64,000 nucleotides of DNA from Cristatella mucedo (lineage: Eukaryota; Bryozoa; Phylactolaemata; Cristatellidae): NCBI GenBank assembly GCA_009760855.2, contig WPIO01000029.1:3681001-3745000 (forward strand), read 5' to 3'. Numbering within the stretch: the first letter of the stretch is position 1; each line of letters opens with the position of its first letter. A model generated the notes under the pieces. That model did no database searches, was not told where the DNA came from, and saw only the letters and a list, made by a program, of their open reading frames with translations. Made by a program: the position numbers and the translations under genes. This document shows, piece after piece, positions 11,433 to 23,173 of the stretch.

Positions 11433-13329
11433 AGACAGCACCGGCTACGACCATGCCGAGATAGGAGCCCCCTGTGACTCGGCTGGCAAAAACGACGGCT
11501 TATTGGTGTGTGGACTGCATTCTACCACTTACAAATGGCATCAGGGAAATTTCAGAAGACGATAAAATCTGTAGAAGACCGAGACAGGCTAACACCATGT
11601 TCCTCCACAGTCAAATGTTTTCGGGAATGTGAGCACTAGTTGTAACATTTTTCAAAGCAGCATACACAATTTTAAAATTATTTGCACCCACCGGTGTCCA
11701 CCGGCTGCAGGTTTTGGTAAACACTTCCGGGTTTTCCATGCATGACACAAGCCACTGCTATAGGGGGGGGGAGGAGATTAATGCTCACAGTAATGTATGG
11801 GTTAGGACGAAATTTTGCAAGTAGATAACGATACACTGAATCTATACAAATATTTCCAATCTCAGCTTCGTGCAGGGGACTTCGGTCACTGTTTCTTAAT
11901 TGGGGGGGGGGGGTGGGGTGGGCACCTACCACATGGCATACGAGAGGTAAAACAGATTTTAAAGTTTTTAACCAATCAAGTTAACGAACTGACCACATAT
12001 ACTATTTCCAACACTAAATAGAAAATAGTCACAATTCCGATATGTCTTTTGCAAAAGCTTGCAATACAAAAAGAGGAATAAATTTCAGTATTCCTATGGA
12101 CCCCCGAAAAGTCCATTTTAGGCACAAACCATAACCATGTTCTGATAAACCAAAAACCATAGCAAAAAGTCTTTCATTTGGGATTCCATAGCAGAGCAGC
12201 TAAACCTAAATCCACAGACGAGGGTCTATGCTCCAGGCTATTCCAGACCAAACACTGGATATACGTCAAAGAGGCCAAAGATTCAGCCCTTTGAGTACAA
12301 ATATGAGTTTAACATTACAAAAAGTAGGGATTAACAAAGAAGAAGCATACCTAAATATCCTCCGAATTAAGTTGAAAATTGGGCTTGTCCAAAATATAGT
12401 GCATATCTGCAGGGAGACGGTACAGTGAGTCGCAGCGCTACAGTTACAGAAGGTACTAAAACTGTATAAATATAAACTGTGCAGACCTCACACATACAGA
12501 GCTTCTGGATAGCCAATAAGGACTAGGCCGTGCATTTTCACCAGAGCCAATTGCGTGCTCTTTTTAACAGCTGCCCATGTTGACAACGGATTAGACCTTG
12601 CTAACTTGTGCAATTAAGCGAGCATCTTGCTGGTGCTCTTATCTAAGGCTCTGCAATTAATCTCATTATTTAGTAATATTTACGATATTTTCTTCGTTTT
12701 AAGAGACAAACATTTTTTCATCACTCGTGCTGACAGCCACCAAAGAACTCAGTACACTATGGGGGGGGAGGAACTTGCCAGCATAACACTTAGTCCTAAC
12801 CGATTTGCATAGCGACATACTGAGACCCAATACACTACAAAACAAGTAAAGAAACACGAAAAGCACTTCAAACGTCAGGTCTTTAGGTCACAGGAAAGCA
12901 CACTGCCCGACCAACTCCGAACAAGGCAAAACAAATAGCAGTGCACTTTGCTAATAACACTGATTACAAAATGGGTAAGAGCCACGAGATCACATAAGCC
13001 GGAAAAATTAAGAGACTGTGCTCCGAAGTACGAATTGAGAGTCTGGAACTCACTTCTGGCTTTTATTCACCACCTGCATTGACTTGGCATCATTTATACA
13101 TGAACGTAAAAGTATTCAGGCGGCTGGGGGGGGGCAACCTCCATGACGGCTCATGCATTTTGAGTAAATATCGATTGTTGCTGTCACTAAATGTATATGC
13201 AATAGTTGCAACTAGAAAAACCATCACAATCCTGCAATTAGCACCGAGTGCTACAAAGGTTGAGATCCTATCGCAGAAGAAAAATTCAAAGACTAGATGA
13301 ATCAAATGTGAAGGTGAACCGATCATCCG
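11433..13329. other. Intergenic, no gene recognised
   Basis: Contains short G runs (near 11,763, 11,902, 12,761 and 13,124) and scattered small frames. A short stretch near 13,030-13,060 reads RVWNSLLAF, perhaps a tiny L2 scrap. No gene supported. Confidence 0.35.
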
Positions 13330-13715
13330 GCAGCATTTTAAGTATGGCATTCAGCAGGGATCTATTGAAGGTCCTTTTCGTTTCAAAATTTATTTTCTCA
13401 CTCTTGCCGATGTAATCACCGAGCACATGCTAGGCTTTCTCTCCTTAGCAGACGAAAGACAGCTGTATTTATACTTTGATTCTCAACTGCCTTCCAGCTT
13501 TTCAAACTATCTCAGCTCCTTTGCAGCATGTATTGATGACATTCGCACTTAAAATGCAGCAACCATTCTAAAACTGAAAGACGATAAAGCAACTTGATAG
13601 TTATGGGCAAACCTAGCTTTACTAAAAAATTTAGAAAGCCAACCCTATAATTTGGCTTGGCCAACATATCCCTTAGAGCCTCTGTAAACAATCTAGCTGT
13701 CCTGTTTTCAAAATA
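13330..13715 (+). mobile_element. L2 LINE fragment, forward arm
   Basis: Degenerate reverse transcriptase: YGIQQGSIEGPFRFKIYFLT at about 13,342, LADVITEHMLGF, LADERQLYLYFD at the damaged YADD box, then ACIDDIRT, stop, and VMGKPSF near 13,600. It ends near 13,715, where sequence of the opposite orientation begins. Confidence 0.6.
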
Positions 13716-14120
13716 ACTTTCCAGACGAACAAACTCACGACAGACAAGCCTGGCTGAAGAGTTTTGCCCCAATTGTAGGAACCTGATAGCATATACTGGA
13801 AAACCTGCAACAAGTAGTGAGTCACGGGATGCCACAAATACATTGACCGACTTGGCAGTGGTATCACAATCAACTTCTATAATTATTGCACTGAAGTAGC
13901 TGAAAGCAGGCAGACTTAGCTGGAGTTGATATGGTCATCAAGTTAAGTCACTTTGGTTGAGGACAACCACACTTTGTGCAGATACTACAGGAAATATGCT
14001 GGCAGAGCCGATTTTGAGGGATAGGTTTGCCCTCTCTGAGTAACATTAAGTTTGCCCATAGCGAGTCAGCTGGTTTTTATTATCATTCAATTTGAGAAAG
14101 TTTGCAGCCATTCTAGTGCA
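13716..14120 (-). mobile_element. L2 LINE fragment, reverse arm
   Basis: Read on the minus strand, this carries the RT stretch from the LNDNK region (about 14,080) to GKTLQPGLSVVS (about 13,760). It abuts the forward fragment head to head. Part of the content (the LNDDK..MGKPS..NLAVLF region) is present in both arms, so the pair is an imperfect inverted repeat. Confidence 0.6.
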
Positions 14121-14167
14121 AATAACAGCAAGTGATTACTGGACATGCATGCAGTCACGCACACCTG

Positions 14168-14172
<5 letters not shown>

Positions 14173-14229
<57 letters not shown>
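14173..14229 (+). repeat. (CA)n microsatellite
   Basis: An uninterrupted CA run of about 57 bp, preceded by GCGCGC. It sits between two L2 fragments. Confidence 0.95.
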
Positions 14230-14230
<1 letters not shown>

Positions 14231-14234
14231 TATG

Positions 14235-14480
14235 TCTGTCCTGAGGTCAGTTGCCACATTTCACCACTTCTCGCTGATCTGCACTGGCTCCCAGTCAAGC
14301 AATGCATCGAATTCAAGTTTTTGTCATTCACTTTCAGGTACTTTCATTCTTTGGCTGCACCCTACCTATCAGATCTACTCCCCCACTAGACTAATCATAG
14401 TAGCATCTGATTTTCGGAATCTAACTGTTGGCCTATACCTCTTACGAACTCATACGTTTGCGCAAATCAGGATACACCGT
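14235..14480 (+). mobile_element. L2 LINE C-terminal fragment
   Basis: Starts directly after the CA repeat. Split frames carry VATFHHFSLICTGS (shifted), LLADLHWLPVKQCIEFKFLS and APYLSDLLPH, then decay near 14,480. Confidence 0.65.
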
Positions 14481-14879
14481 TTGAGTAAGCAAGACCTTTC
14501 ACCTGCAGGAACACTCTAAGGACTTACCCGACTACTCCAACACCGTTGCTACTACTGCTGAGGGATTTCGAAGCCAAGCTGCCATGCTGCTGCCATCCGC
14601 CGGATATGTCTGCAGCAGAGAGTCGGCAGTGCAAACACGTTATTACTCCTGAAAATGTAGCTATCAAATCAACAGCTCACCATGACACTGACAGAAGTGC
14701 ACAACTAACATTGGTTAGCATATGCTGCGAAGGTTCTTTGTTTTGCTTGAACTTGGAAGATTGTAGTACATTTGCAGTCAGCCGGATGAGCGAACAACTG
14801 GCATATTCGATGTAAATTCACAACTCTAACAATGCAAGCTTGAGGCTGCATGTTACTGATAAATTAGTCAATAAGTAAA

Positions 14880-15035
14880 GATCAATGGTCTCATCTACAC
14901 AGTGGCTGAGAAACCTTAAAGGACTTTCTCGTGCTTGCAGCAGCAATAAGGAATCACCACTGTTGCAGGACTCGAGCTCACGACCTGGGTGGGTATCGAC
15001 GTCTTAGCAAATATTAGCCGATCGCTAAGACTCGC
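14880..15035 (-). mobile_element. Possible S1-related SINE copy, diverged
   Basis: The minus strand shows a tRNA-like head with GAGCTCGAGTCCTGCA as a B-box-like element, followed by TTCCTTATTGCTGCTGCA. This parallels the body of the copies at 3.5 and 26.7 kb. The 3' part differs, so it is either an old copy or a related family. Confidence 0.4.
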
Positions 15036-16299
15036 GACTATCACATCAAGCTACCTCTGAACAGTCTATGCAGCGATATGCAGATGAGACTTGCAGGAGT
15101 CTCAACGCAGGGCTCCTGATGATCAGCTAATCCTGCAAAGGCTTTCTCTCCTACGTGTGAGGTAGGTAACTCGGCATGGTGCGCTACCTACTAACAGCCA
15201 AATGCCAGCTTAGCACAATAGCTTTAGACACGTGATGCAAGACGGCAGGTAGGGTATGCATACCACGTGAATATGGCTTGCGCAATGTCATATTTTACAT
15301 GGACTGAAAGGAAAGCAATAAAGATCGCAGGTAGTGATTCTACAGCGTCACTCGTGATGGTGGAGCAATGCGCAGCTTTCAGCAGCCGGTGAAGTAGCTA
15401 GGTGAGTACCGCAAGCGGCTGGCAAATGAAGACTCTCCTCTGGGCCAGCCTCCAGAGGGACGGCACTTAGGCAGAAGACTTGACCTTCCCTCCCAGAAGC
15501 CGGCTACCGCTTCTTGCCAGTCATTGAGTAGCAGGTCCTATTCGTGGCGCCGCCTCCCACTCTCTGCCTCGGGGACCCTTGCCAGTCATGCTATTCATCG
15601 ACATCGCAGAGCGGCCCAGCGCCCTACAGGCATTCAGGGGGTGAACGAAAGAAGGGAGTCAATGCTCGAGGCTCGTCAACTCGCTTTGATTGGATAGATG
15701 GCACTCTGACTGCTGCTGCAATGAGCAAAGGTGTTGCTCTGACACGAAGCTCGAACTGCACTGGCACGACACGACATCCGTGCTAAGTCAGCAGCAATTT
15801 ACACCGGTTTGCACAGTCGTGCAACTGTCACAGGCTAAGAGGCTACAGCTGGCGACTAACATAAGATGGCTCGTCAAATTAGGAGCATGTCTTGAGTCAT
15901 GCTCTTAGGTCATCAAGCTTTATGGATGCACAGGGCTGCTGGGAAGGACTCCACGTTCTATGGCCATTATTTAGATAGCTGTTTAGAAGAGTATATGGCT
16001 GGGTGCAGACTCGTGATAATGATTGAATATGTTTATAGCCACTTAAGAGAGCCTGTCTCTTTCTAGGGCATTTTGCATGAAAAACTCCACCCCTTAACAG
16101 CGGCTTAGTCCTTGTCGTGAATTTGTAGGTTGTATGTCAGGGCATCAGTATATCAGATCATGAGATCATACTCTGGTCCCAGTGCATGCTGTTTTTAACC
16201 TATTCCTTTTGCATCTGTCTCCATCAGGTTTTTTTTGTAATCGCCGATATCGAACTAACAAAGGACTACTTCAAGTGGACGAGGAGGAACACTAAGCAT
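15036..16299. other. Intergenic, no gene recognised
   Basis: Moderately G+C-rich at 15,400-15,800 with short frames that show no known domain. No splice-supported exon found. Confidence 0.35.
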
Positions 16300-17862
16300 G
16301 TGTGATAATATAATAATAATAATAATAAAAATACATTTGATATAGCACCTCAGAGAACTCAATCTCTTTCTAGGTGCTTTACATTTGCTGCAAAGGAAGC
16401 ACGATCGAGTGGTTAGTGGTAGCAGGCTCAATGACAATAAGCATAACATGGCTAGGGGTGACATGCACAGGGTCAGCATGCAAATATCGTTAGTGGCAGC
16501 ATGCACAGTGTCAGCACGCATAAACACATTAAGGATGAATCACATAGGCCCACTAAATACTGTGATAAATAGATGCATTTTAAGCTTCTGTTTAAATGTG
16601 GTCAAGTCAAGAGATGTCGTGAAGCAAGTCAGAAGTGAATTCCAGGCTTTGGGAGCATACAAACTGAAGGCACCATCTCCAAAGGATTTAAGGTTCGGAC
16701 GAGGTCTAAGTAAACAGTTAGATTCCGAAAAGCGGGTGGTACGATGCTTAGCCTGGTGGGGGAGTAGATCTGATAGGTAGGCAGGAGCCATAGAATGAAG
16801 TGACCTAGAAGTGAGCGACAAAACCTTGAAGTCAATGTGTTGCTTGACTGCGAGCCAGTGCAGGTCGGCAAGAAGTGGTGTGATGTGACAACTGTGACGC
16901 TTACGACAGACAAGCCTAGCTGCCGAGTTTTGCACCGACTGTAAGTGCCTGATTGCACAGGCCAGTAGACCAGCAAGCAGCGAGTTATAGAAGTCGAAAC
17001 GGGATGTCACAAATGCATGGACCAATTTCGATGCGGTATCCCTGTCTAAACAAGCCCGGAGAGCAATGTTATGTAGCTGAAAGTAGACAGACTTGACTTT
17101 GGAGCTGATGTGGACGTCTAATGAAAGGTCGCTTTGGAACATAACACCTAAATTTCGTGCAAATTCAACAGGACCTATGCTGGCAGAGCCGATTGTGAGC
17201 ATTAACCTTTCCAATTTCTGAAACGCACTTGGCTTGTCCATAACTAGTAAATTAGCTTTATCATCATTCAATTTAAGAAAGTTTTCTGCAATCCATGTGC
17301 GAATGTCATTAATACAAGGGAGTTGAGAGAGCTCGAAGTGCTGTAGGGCTGGGAGGGATCAAAGCAAAGGTACAACTGAGTGTCATCTGCACAGAAGTGA
17401 AAGCCTAAATTGTGCCTGGCAATTACATCGGCAAGAGGGAGAGTATAAACCATAAAAAGAATGGGACCAAGCATAGAGCCTTGAGGTAGCCAATACTTCA
17501 GAGATGTTCCTGGGATTATCTTGGTAATGTAATGTATCTCCGTCTGTAACTCCACAAAACCATAAACACTATGTGGGTGTTACGCAGGAGAGTTGGGTAT
17601 AGCACACTCACAGCATAAGCGACTTTCGGTACATATTCGGTAGCCAACAGGCTTTATCTCACGCAACAAAGAGAAAGTGGGAAGCATAGTAGAGTCCGGA
17701 GAGCAGTTGAGGCAGTGAGTAGCATGGAAGTAGCAGCTTAGGACCACTGAAAAGGATGAGCCATAGTCGGCAGCAAGAGAGTAGTTGTCGTTGCGTAAGA
17801 ATTGTGGAAGCAAGTTCCAGCCTTCCATTCACATTAATACTCTGGAGTCTCCCACTGAGCGT
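16300..17862 (-). mobile_element. 5'-truncated L2 LINE interrupted by a family-B insertion
   Basis: Minus strand. The best-preserved RT tail in the window: LADVIARHNLGFHFCADDTQ (YADD changed to CADD), then an intact 243-codon frame at 17,271-16,540 with LVMDKPSAFQKLERLM, ACLDRDTASKLVHAFVTSR, LLADLHWLAVKQHIDFKVLS and [19 protein letters not shown]. The 3' UTR stem and an (ATT)n tail end at about 16,300. At the 5' end, the L2 stretch equivalent to LSGRLQSxxVNG lies at 17,826-17,862. The next L2 codons resume at about 17,523, so the DNA between them was inserted later. Confidence 0.85.
17524..17826 (-). mobile_element. Family-B LINE 3' end nested in L2
   Basis: Minus-strand C-terminal codons (NLLPQFLRNDNYSLAADYGS, then NCSPDSTMLPTFSLLREIK) are followed by the family-B 3' UTR (AGTGTTTATGG, GAGTTACAGACGGAGATAC) and the tail ACATTACATTACC. 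L2 sequence flanks both sides in the right order, so this is a secondary insertion of a 5'-truncated B element of about 300 bp. Confidence 0.75.
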
Positions 17863-18149
17863 GTGGAAGCCTGCATGGTGGAAGCCTTAACTTAATTTTC
17901 TTACTTTAAGCGTACGTATTAAATTTATCAAACTGCATCTTTTGCTTATATTTTAAATTTTGAATGTTATCATCGTTATACCTATCCTGCATACTATTTG
18001 TATTTGGCCGAACACTTGGTCAATTATTTGTATTTGATCAAATGGTGAAAATCAACTATTTGGAACAGCCCTATATTTTAGCTTTGCTATATATGTTACC
18101 TAGTCAGAGGATAGTGTGATGTCATTTGATCGAGTTCCATGTTGTAGGT

Positions 18150-18495
18150 GCAAGGGAATTTAGGCACGGTCTCCGAAGGATTTGAGGTAGATCAGAGGCC
18201 CAGTTTGGTTAGTAGCCAAGCTACACAACCCGAGTCAGTAAAGTGGCCGGTGTGAGGCAGTGCCCGATTAGTAAGTAGTTCAGATAGGTAGGCTGGAACA
18301 AGAGAATGATAGGAACTAAAAACTAGTGAAGAAACTTTTTATGTCGATGTGCTTCTTCGTAACGAGCCAGTGGATGTCAGAAACAAGTGGTGCAATGCGG
18401 CAGTAAAAATATTCTCGACAGACAAGCCCTGCTGCCGATATTTGCACTGTCTGTAAGCATCTTATTGCACATGCAATAAGGCAAGGGCCGAGATA
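18150..18495 (-). mobile_element. L2 LINE C-terminal fragment, diverged
   Basis: The minus strand reads LIACAIRCLQTVQISAAGLV, then CREYFYCRIAPLVSDIHWLV, matching the conserved block of the other L2 copies. It ends in a GA-rich array on its 5' side. Confidence 0.65.
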
Positions 18496-18560
18496 GATAA
18501 AGAGAGAATGAGAGAGAGATAAAGAGAGCAAGAGAGAAAGAGAGAGGGACTGGAGAGGGG

Positions 18561-18630
<70 letters not shown>
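18496..18630 (+). repeat. GA-rich array with pure (GA)n core
   Basis: Imperfect GAGA from about 18,496, uninterrupted (GA)n at 18,565-18,629. Confidence 0.95.
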
Positions 18631-18632
<2 letters not shown>

Positions 18633-19048
18633 AATTGACTGCTTCGTGCTGAAACGTCTGTTGAAATGGGTGAGTTTGCACCACTATCACAGCTGGTTTC
18701 TTAGGTCGTGCATTTAACTACCAATTACAGCACCATATATTCTTGTGTCTTTCTAGTGCCACAAATCGGCTTGTGATGTTAAATGCTACAAACATGGCTG
18801 AGTGTTCAACTCCTCCCTTTTTCTTAATGCCGAGTGGCCCCATTATGCATAGCCAAAATTGAAGCACAACTTCTAAGAGCATTAACTGTCACAGCTTGAG
18901 CAACGTACCAGTAACCAGCTCGAAGTAAACGCCTAATACTATAAAATAAAAACCAAAACAGCCAATGGTAGCTACTGTGGATGTTATAGGAGATACATAA
19001 GCTTAACACATTGTCCGAATGTGCAGGTGTGATAAAATACCGGTTAAG
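18631..19048. other. Intergenic, no gene recognised
   Basis: Unique-looking AT-rich sequence between two simple repeats. No supported feature. Confidence 0.35.
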
Positions 19049-19049
19049 A

Positions 19050-19103
<54 letters not shown>

Positions 19104-19122
19104 CATATATATATATATATAT
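19049..19122. repeat. (AT)n microsatellite
   Basis: About 74 bp of ATAT with two short ACAT interruptions. It lies at the 3' tail of the adjacent minus-strand SINE, so it may be the SINE's own tail repeat, expanded. Confidence 0.9.
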
Positions 19123-19292
19123 CATTTGTATAGCATGCTAAGATAACTTAATATCTCTATTCAGACGGTTCATATATGCATGCCACGCGGGATTTCACAT
19201 CGAGCCAATGACCTCAGTCATCAAATACATTAACCTTGATCTCGGTAAGGACGGGCACCTAAACCACTGGGCCAAACCAGTTCGGCAGATAA
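19123..19292 (-). mobile_element. tRNA-derived SINE with L2-like tail (family S2)
   Basis: Minus strand: the A-box-like TGGCCCAGTGGTTTAGG at about 19,283, a middle part with CTTACCGAGATCAAG and ATTTGATGACTGAGGTC, then GAATAGAGATATTAAG / TTATCTTAGCATGCTATACA. That end mirrors the L2 3' stem in this window. Related copies are at 57.2-57.4 kb (-) and 58.45-58.6 kb (+). Confidence 0.65.
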
Positions 19293-19671
19293 AGCCTTTG
19301 AAGGTAATATCAACGAAGTGTCTCTCGATCTCACTTTTATTTTGATCATTCATCAACTGCATACAAGTAGCCCGGTCATGCAGAACCCACATCTACCAGA
19401 TTTATAAATGAATTGTAAATGTAAAGAACATTGTGAACGTTATGAATGACCTTGCTTTTGCAGACTAATGAACAGCCAGTGTTACTTCTAGGCAACAAGC
19501 AGATCACTCTAGGCCAGCAGCTTGTTCCCAACCTTTGCCCTGAGCATCAGCCACCAATCGAATGCAATCATACTGGCTATGACAAAGTCATTAAAAGATT
19601 AATGCCACTGAATATTGATTAAAGGCTAAAACCCACTAACACTATGGAGCCTGAGCCTAATCAGGGGTGCA
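19293..19671. other. Intergenic, no gene recognised
   Basis: No supported feature. Confidence 0.3.
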
Positions 19672-19850
19672 TACATAATAATAATAATAATAATAACAAT
19701 ATATTTGTATAGCACCCTCAGAGAACTTAATCTCTTCCTATGCACTTTACATATGCTGTAAAGGAAGTATGATAGGATGGCTAGTGGTGGCATGCTCAAT
19801 GTCAACAAGCATAACATGGTAACATGAAAATCTAAGTGCAAATATAACTG
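19672..19850 (-). mobile_element. L2 LINE 3' UTR and tail
   Basis: The plus strand shows (AAT)n at 19,676-19,697, the complement of the L2 stem (GCACCCTCAGAGAACTTAAT) and the 3' UTR part CTAGTGGTGGCATGCTCAATG shared with the 16.4 kb copy. Confidence 0.8.
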
Positions 19851-20594
19851 AGTCAGCACAGGCACTACACTTGCAGATTTTCTAACCATTTTCTATTTTC
19901 TGAAAGGGAATGAGAAAGCCAAATTAGCCTGAAAGCCAAATTAATGCACGTTTATGGATGCCGTGGGGGGGGGTCAAAATTGCTTATTGCTTAGTAATTT
20001 TGTCAAATGATGAGATATTCTGCTATGTTAACCAAGCACAGGTGAGAAATGGTGCAAGTTGGCTTTGCCGACCTATTGCAGCTTTTCGGTAGCCATATAC
20101 ACCATGTGGCGCGCTCCGACAAGAAATAAAAATCCCATTAGTAGAGCCTCTGTGTCTACATCCTCTTCCCAGTATTTAGCTCACCACCCTCCGTGCCCTA
20201 TTCCTCTTTCGCCTCTATGCAGATATCATGAATATCATCGTAGGTAGCCATGCAACACCGATACCTATGACAAAAGACATACCTTTCTGCTCCATGTGTT
20301 GCTGGCAAGATGTAACTGCTGCACATGCATCGTCGGTATGTTCGCAAGAGAGCACATAATGTTTAGCACATGGCGTTTCAGTCTGCAACAAAGAGTTAGC
20401 TCTGAATGTTCTACCACTGTATGGATTTGAAGAAAAAAGGTTATACTAATGCAGTAGTACATCACGATCGGATCAGTGCTTTTTTAGCTGTGCTGCTGCA
20501 CAACTCCAGTCTCCTGCATACAGTCAAACCAAATCATCACTGAGGAAGCAGAATGAGGGTCACCTTGAAGAATACCTGTGCATAAAGAGATAGA

Positions 20595-20600
<6 letters not shown>
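19851..20600. other. Intergenic, no gene recognised
   Basis: Searched for a terminal TOPBP1 exon on the minus strand without a convincing hit. No other feature. Confidence 0.3.

Positions 20601-20683
<83 letters not shown>
20601..20683 (+). repeat. (GA)n microsatellite
   Basis: An uninterrupted GA run of about 83 bp, followed by a GACAGACAGA-type decayed stretch to about 20,750. Confidence 0.95.
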
Positions 20684-20687
<4 letters not shown>

Positions 20688-20789
20688 AGAGGGAAAACGA
20701 CCGACAGACAGACAGAGCGACAGACAGATGGACGGACAGACAGAGACTGAACTAGGGCCCATGGATTTGGCAATCACTTTCATGCGATG

Positions 20790-21690
20790 ACACCCAGAAG
20801 TCATTCAAGCCACCAGATTACCACTATCCTTCAAGCTCTCCGATTCGACTACATGGCAGCTGATAAACTGAATGCAATTTCCTTAAGCTAAACGATGATA
20901 CAACCAAACTACTACTCATAGGAAACCCTAATTGCATGGCTAAAATAAGTGACCCGTGCTCTCTTGATTTTGATGCAGCCATCATCGAGTGGTAGTAATT
21001 CAGGCATCCTCTTTGACGGCTGCTTGAAAGGGCTATTAAGAAGAAGGCATAACAAGGCTAGTCATCACGCTCTGTGACTGTCTGGGATCAGGATCTATTT
21101 ACCACAGTCGCTGGCTAAAGATCTTGCTAGCCCATCTGACCGTCAGACAAGTCTTTACATTAAAGACACTCAGGCACGTGTCTCCTCTGCCAAGCAAGAA
21201 AGCTGTGGTGGCTCCCGATTGATCAACGGATACAGAACCGATTTCTTAGTCTGATCTGCAAGGCCTGACAAGGCGTGGCTCGTTTACACCTAGCTGAACT
21301 ACAGCACCAAATCCAGCCTCCTAATATCACCTTCCTGCCAGAACAATAAATTAGCTGCACTACTCTTTCACATAAAGACTGCTGGTGACATAAGCTTTTG
21401 GTCTGTGAGTTCTACCCTGTGGAACCCACTACAGCAACTCTTGTGCCACAAGGATATATTACCTCCGGTTGCTGACCCTAGCACATACATTCCTGCTGAT
21501 GTGATATTTTTTTACTTCTTTACTACTCACTTCATTGACTGCCCTCTTGACTCTGACATGCTTGTCGCTTTATTGTCATTGTACGCCACCAAGTCTGCTG
21601 GCTACTGTATTCACAACGGAAGCTGCTTATATGGAAAGCTATTCAGCCCAATACCTGCTTGGTCTTTGTTGAACTAAACAGAGATACCAA
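20790..21690 (+). mobile_element. Family-B LINE, RT-to-tail fragment
   Basis: Degenerate frames read LNDDTTKLLLIGNPNCMAK at about 20,893, CSLDFDAAIIEW, a later TRLVSSAKQESCGG block, PIDQRIQNRFLSLICKA at about 21,220, WNPLQQLLCHKDI at about 21,420, and CPLDSDMLVALLSLYATK at about 21,540. The last block matches the C-terminal signature CSPDSxMLPTFSL..E of other B copies. It ends with the B 3' UTR (TCTTTGTTGAACTAAACAGA). It is a reverse transcriptase fossil. Confidence 0.65.
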
Positions 21691-22122
21691 TGGCTTGGCT
21701 GGTGGGGTCCATACTGCTGAAGCTGCACAGGTGGTCGCTGGTGCATTCGTGACAAGCAAGCAAGCAGATAAGCAAGCACGACTAACGACCTTGCAGTGGC
21801 AGCAACAGCAGCACCGAACATCAAAGTGATATGGGGGAAACTACTATCGCACATGGCTGCCTATCACTGCGGTGCTCCACAGATGTACGGCATTTCCTAA
21901 AGAGCATCAATCACGATACACGAGTATCAGAACACGATCGAGCATAAGCCTAGATGGGGATGGGCACCACCGGGGGGGGGGGGAGGGAAGGGGGCCCCAA
22001 GTGCTGTGTGCATCCGATGACTGACAAAGCGCCAGGCGACTACAAAGAGTACAACGACTACGAAGAGTCAAATGATTGCCCCATGCAAGCTCAGCCGATC
22101 GGCGCATCTGCGCCATGCTTAC
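21691..22122 (-). other. Downstream of the last TOPBP1 exon found
   Basis: Minus-strand intron or 3' region. The short C-terminal tail expected after BRCT8 was not identified. A G run lies at about 21,971-21,982. Confidence 0.35.
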
Positions 22123-22306
22123 ACCGGTCAGAAAATCGCCGATGAAGTCGGGCACGAGGCAGGGCATGCCCGTGCTGGCGATGGGCACAACCTCGTCTCG
22201 TTGTGAGCGATCGGCAAATACGTGAGTGAGGCCGAGAGGAAGGCGCTGCCGGGTCGACGTGGCCGGCTTGAGGATCGTCACATGAGCGCCTCCGCATCGC
22301 AGCAGT
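22123..22306 (-). CDS. TOPBP1: TOPBP1-like exon, BRCT8 second half
   Basis: Acceptor ctccag, one base completing an AG|A Arg codon, 61 codons, donor GGT|gtaagc. It encodes LLRCGGAHVTILKPATS and ends FIGDFLTG. A donor two bases earlier (gtgtaag) is possible but weaker; the choice changes the final phase. Confidence 0.85.
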
Positions 22307-22390
22307 CTGGAGCGGAGAGGCAGCATTGATTAATCGCGCACCTTGACTCATTGCCCGCAGCCAGGGCGGCGCCAGCAGCAGGCGAAGGTC

Positions 22391-22447
<57 letters not shown>

Positions 22448-23114
22448 GTGGCGAAGAAGCCGGCAGCTGGTGGCCCATTGGCTGCACGACGGCTTGCCTG
22501 CTGTGTGCACGACAGGCAGTGGCACGCACGCACCTCGAGTAGACGTCGGCACGCGGCTGATCTCGGACAAGCAGGCCCACCGACCAACCACTGAACGCTC
22601 CAACGCCCTCCTGCTTGTGGCGGAGGCGAGCGCGTCTGGGTGCTCGCAGCAGCTCCTTGCTGATCGGGTCCTTGCTGAGCAGCGACATGCTCGGCAGGCG
22701 GCCCCATTCGTAGCGCTGCTCGGGCAGCCACTCGCTGCGTTTGCGGCTGTGAGTGATGTACAGCTCAGTCAGAATCCACTTTCCTACGAGAGGTCAGTGA
22801 CAAAGCTGCGCCCTGCATCTCGAATCGCGTTAGCCGAAAGCTGGCCTCAGATGGAGAGCATCCGTGTGTGTGTGTGTGGACGCAAGGTATTGGCGAATGC
22901 ACGTCTGGATTCGGTGGGAGCGCTGCGACTTGACAAGGAATAGAAGCAAACCAGGCATGCAAAGAGAGACAGAGAGGGAAAGACAGAGAGGGAGAGGGAG
23001 ACAGACAAAAAAGACAGGGAGAGAGAGAGAGAGGGAGACAAAGAGGCTGAGAGAGACAGAGAGGGAGAGAGAGAGGGAAAGGGAGACAGACAAGAGAGAG
23101 GGGGAGAGAGAGGG

Positions 23115-23173
<59 letters not shown>

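Noticed and set aside
14173-14229. CRISPR-like or regulatory repeat
   Set aside because: A plain dinucleotide repeat with no spacers, in an animal genome.
18377-18690. Ser-Leu-rich frames over GA arrays (also at 20.5, 22.3, 22.9, 38.4 kb)
   Set aside because: Dinucleotide repeats are open in several frames; composition shows these are not proteins.
22470-22943. 157-codon open frame (+)
   Set aside because: It is the antisense shadow of the TOPBP1-like exon at 22,783-22,534, which has splice sites and family motifs on the other strand.
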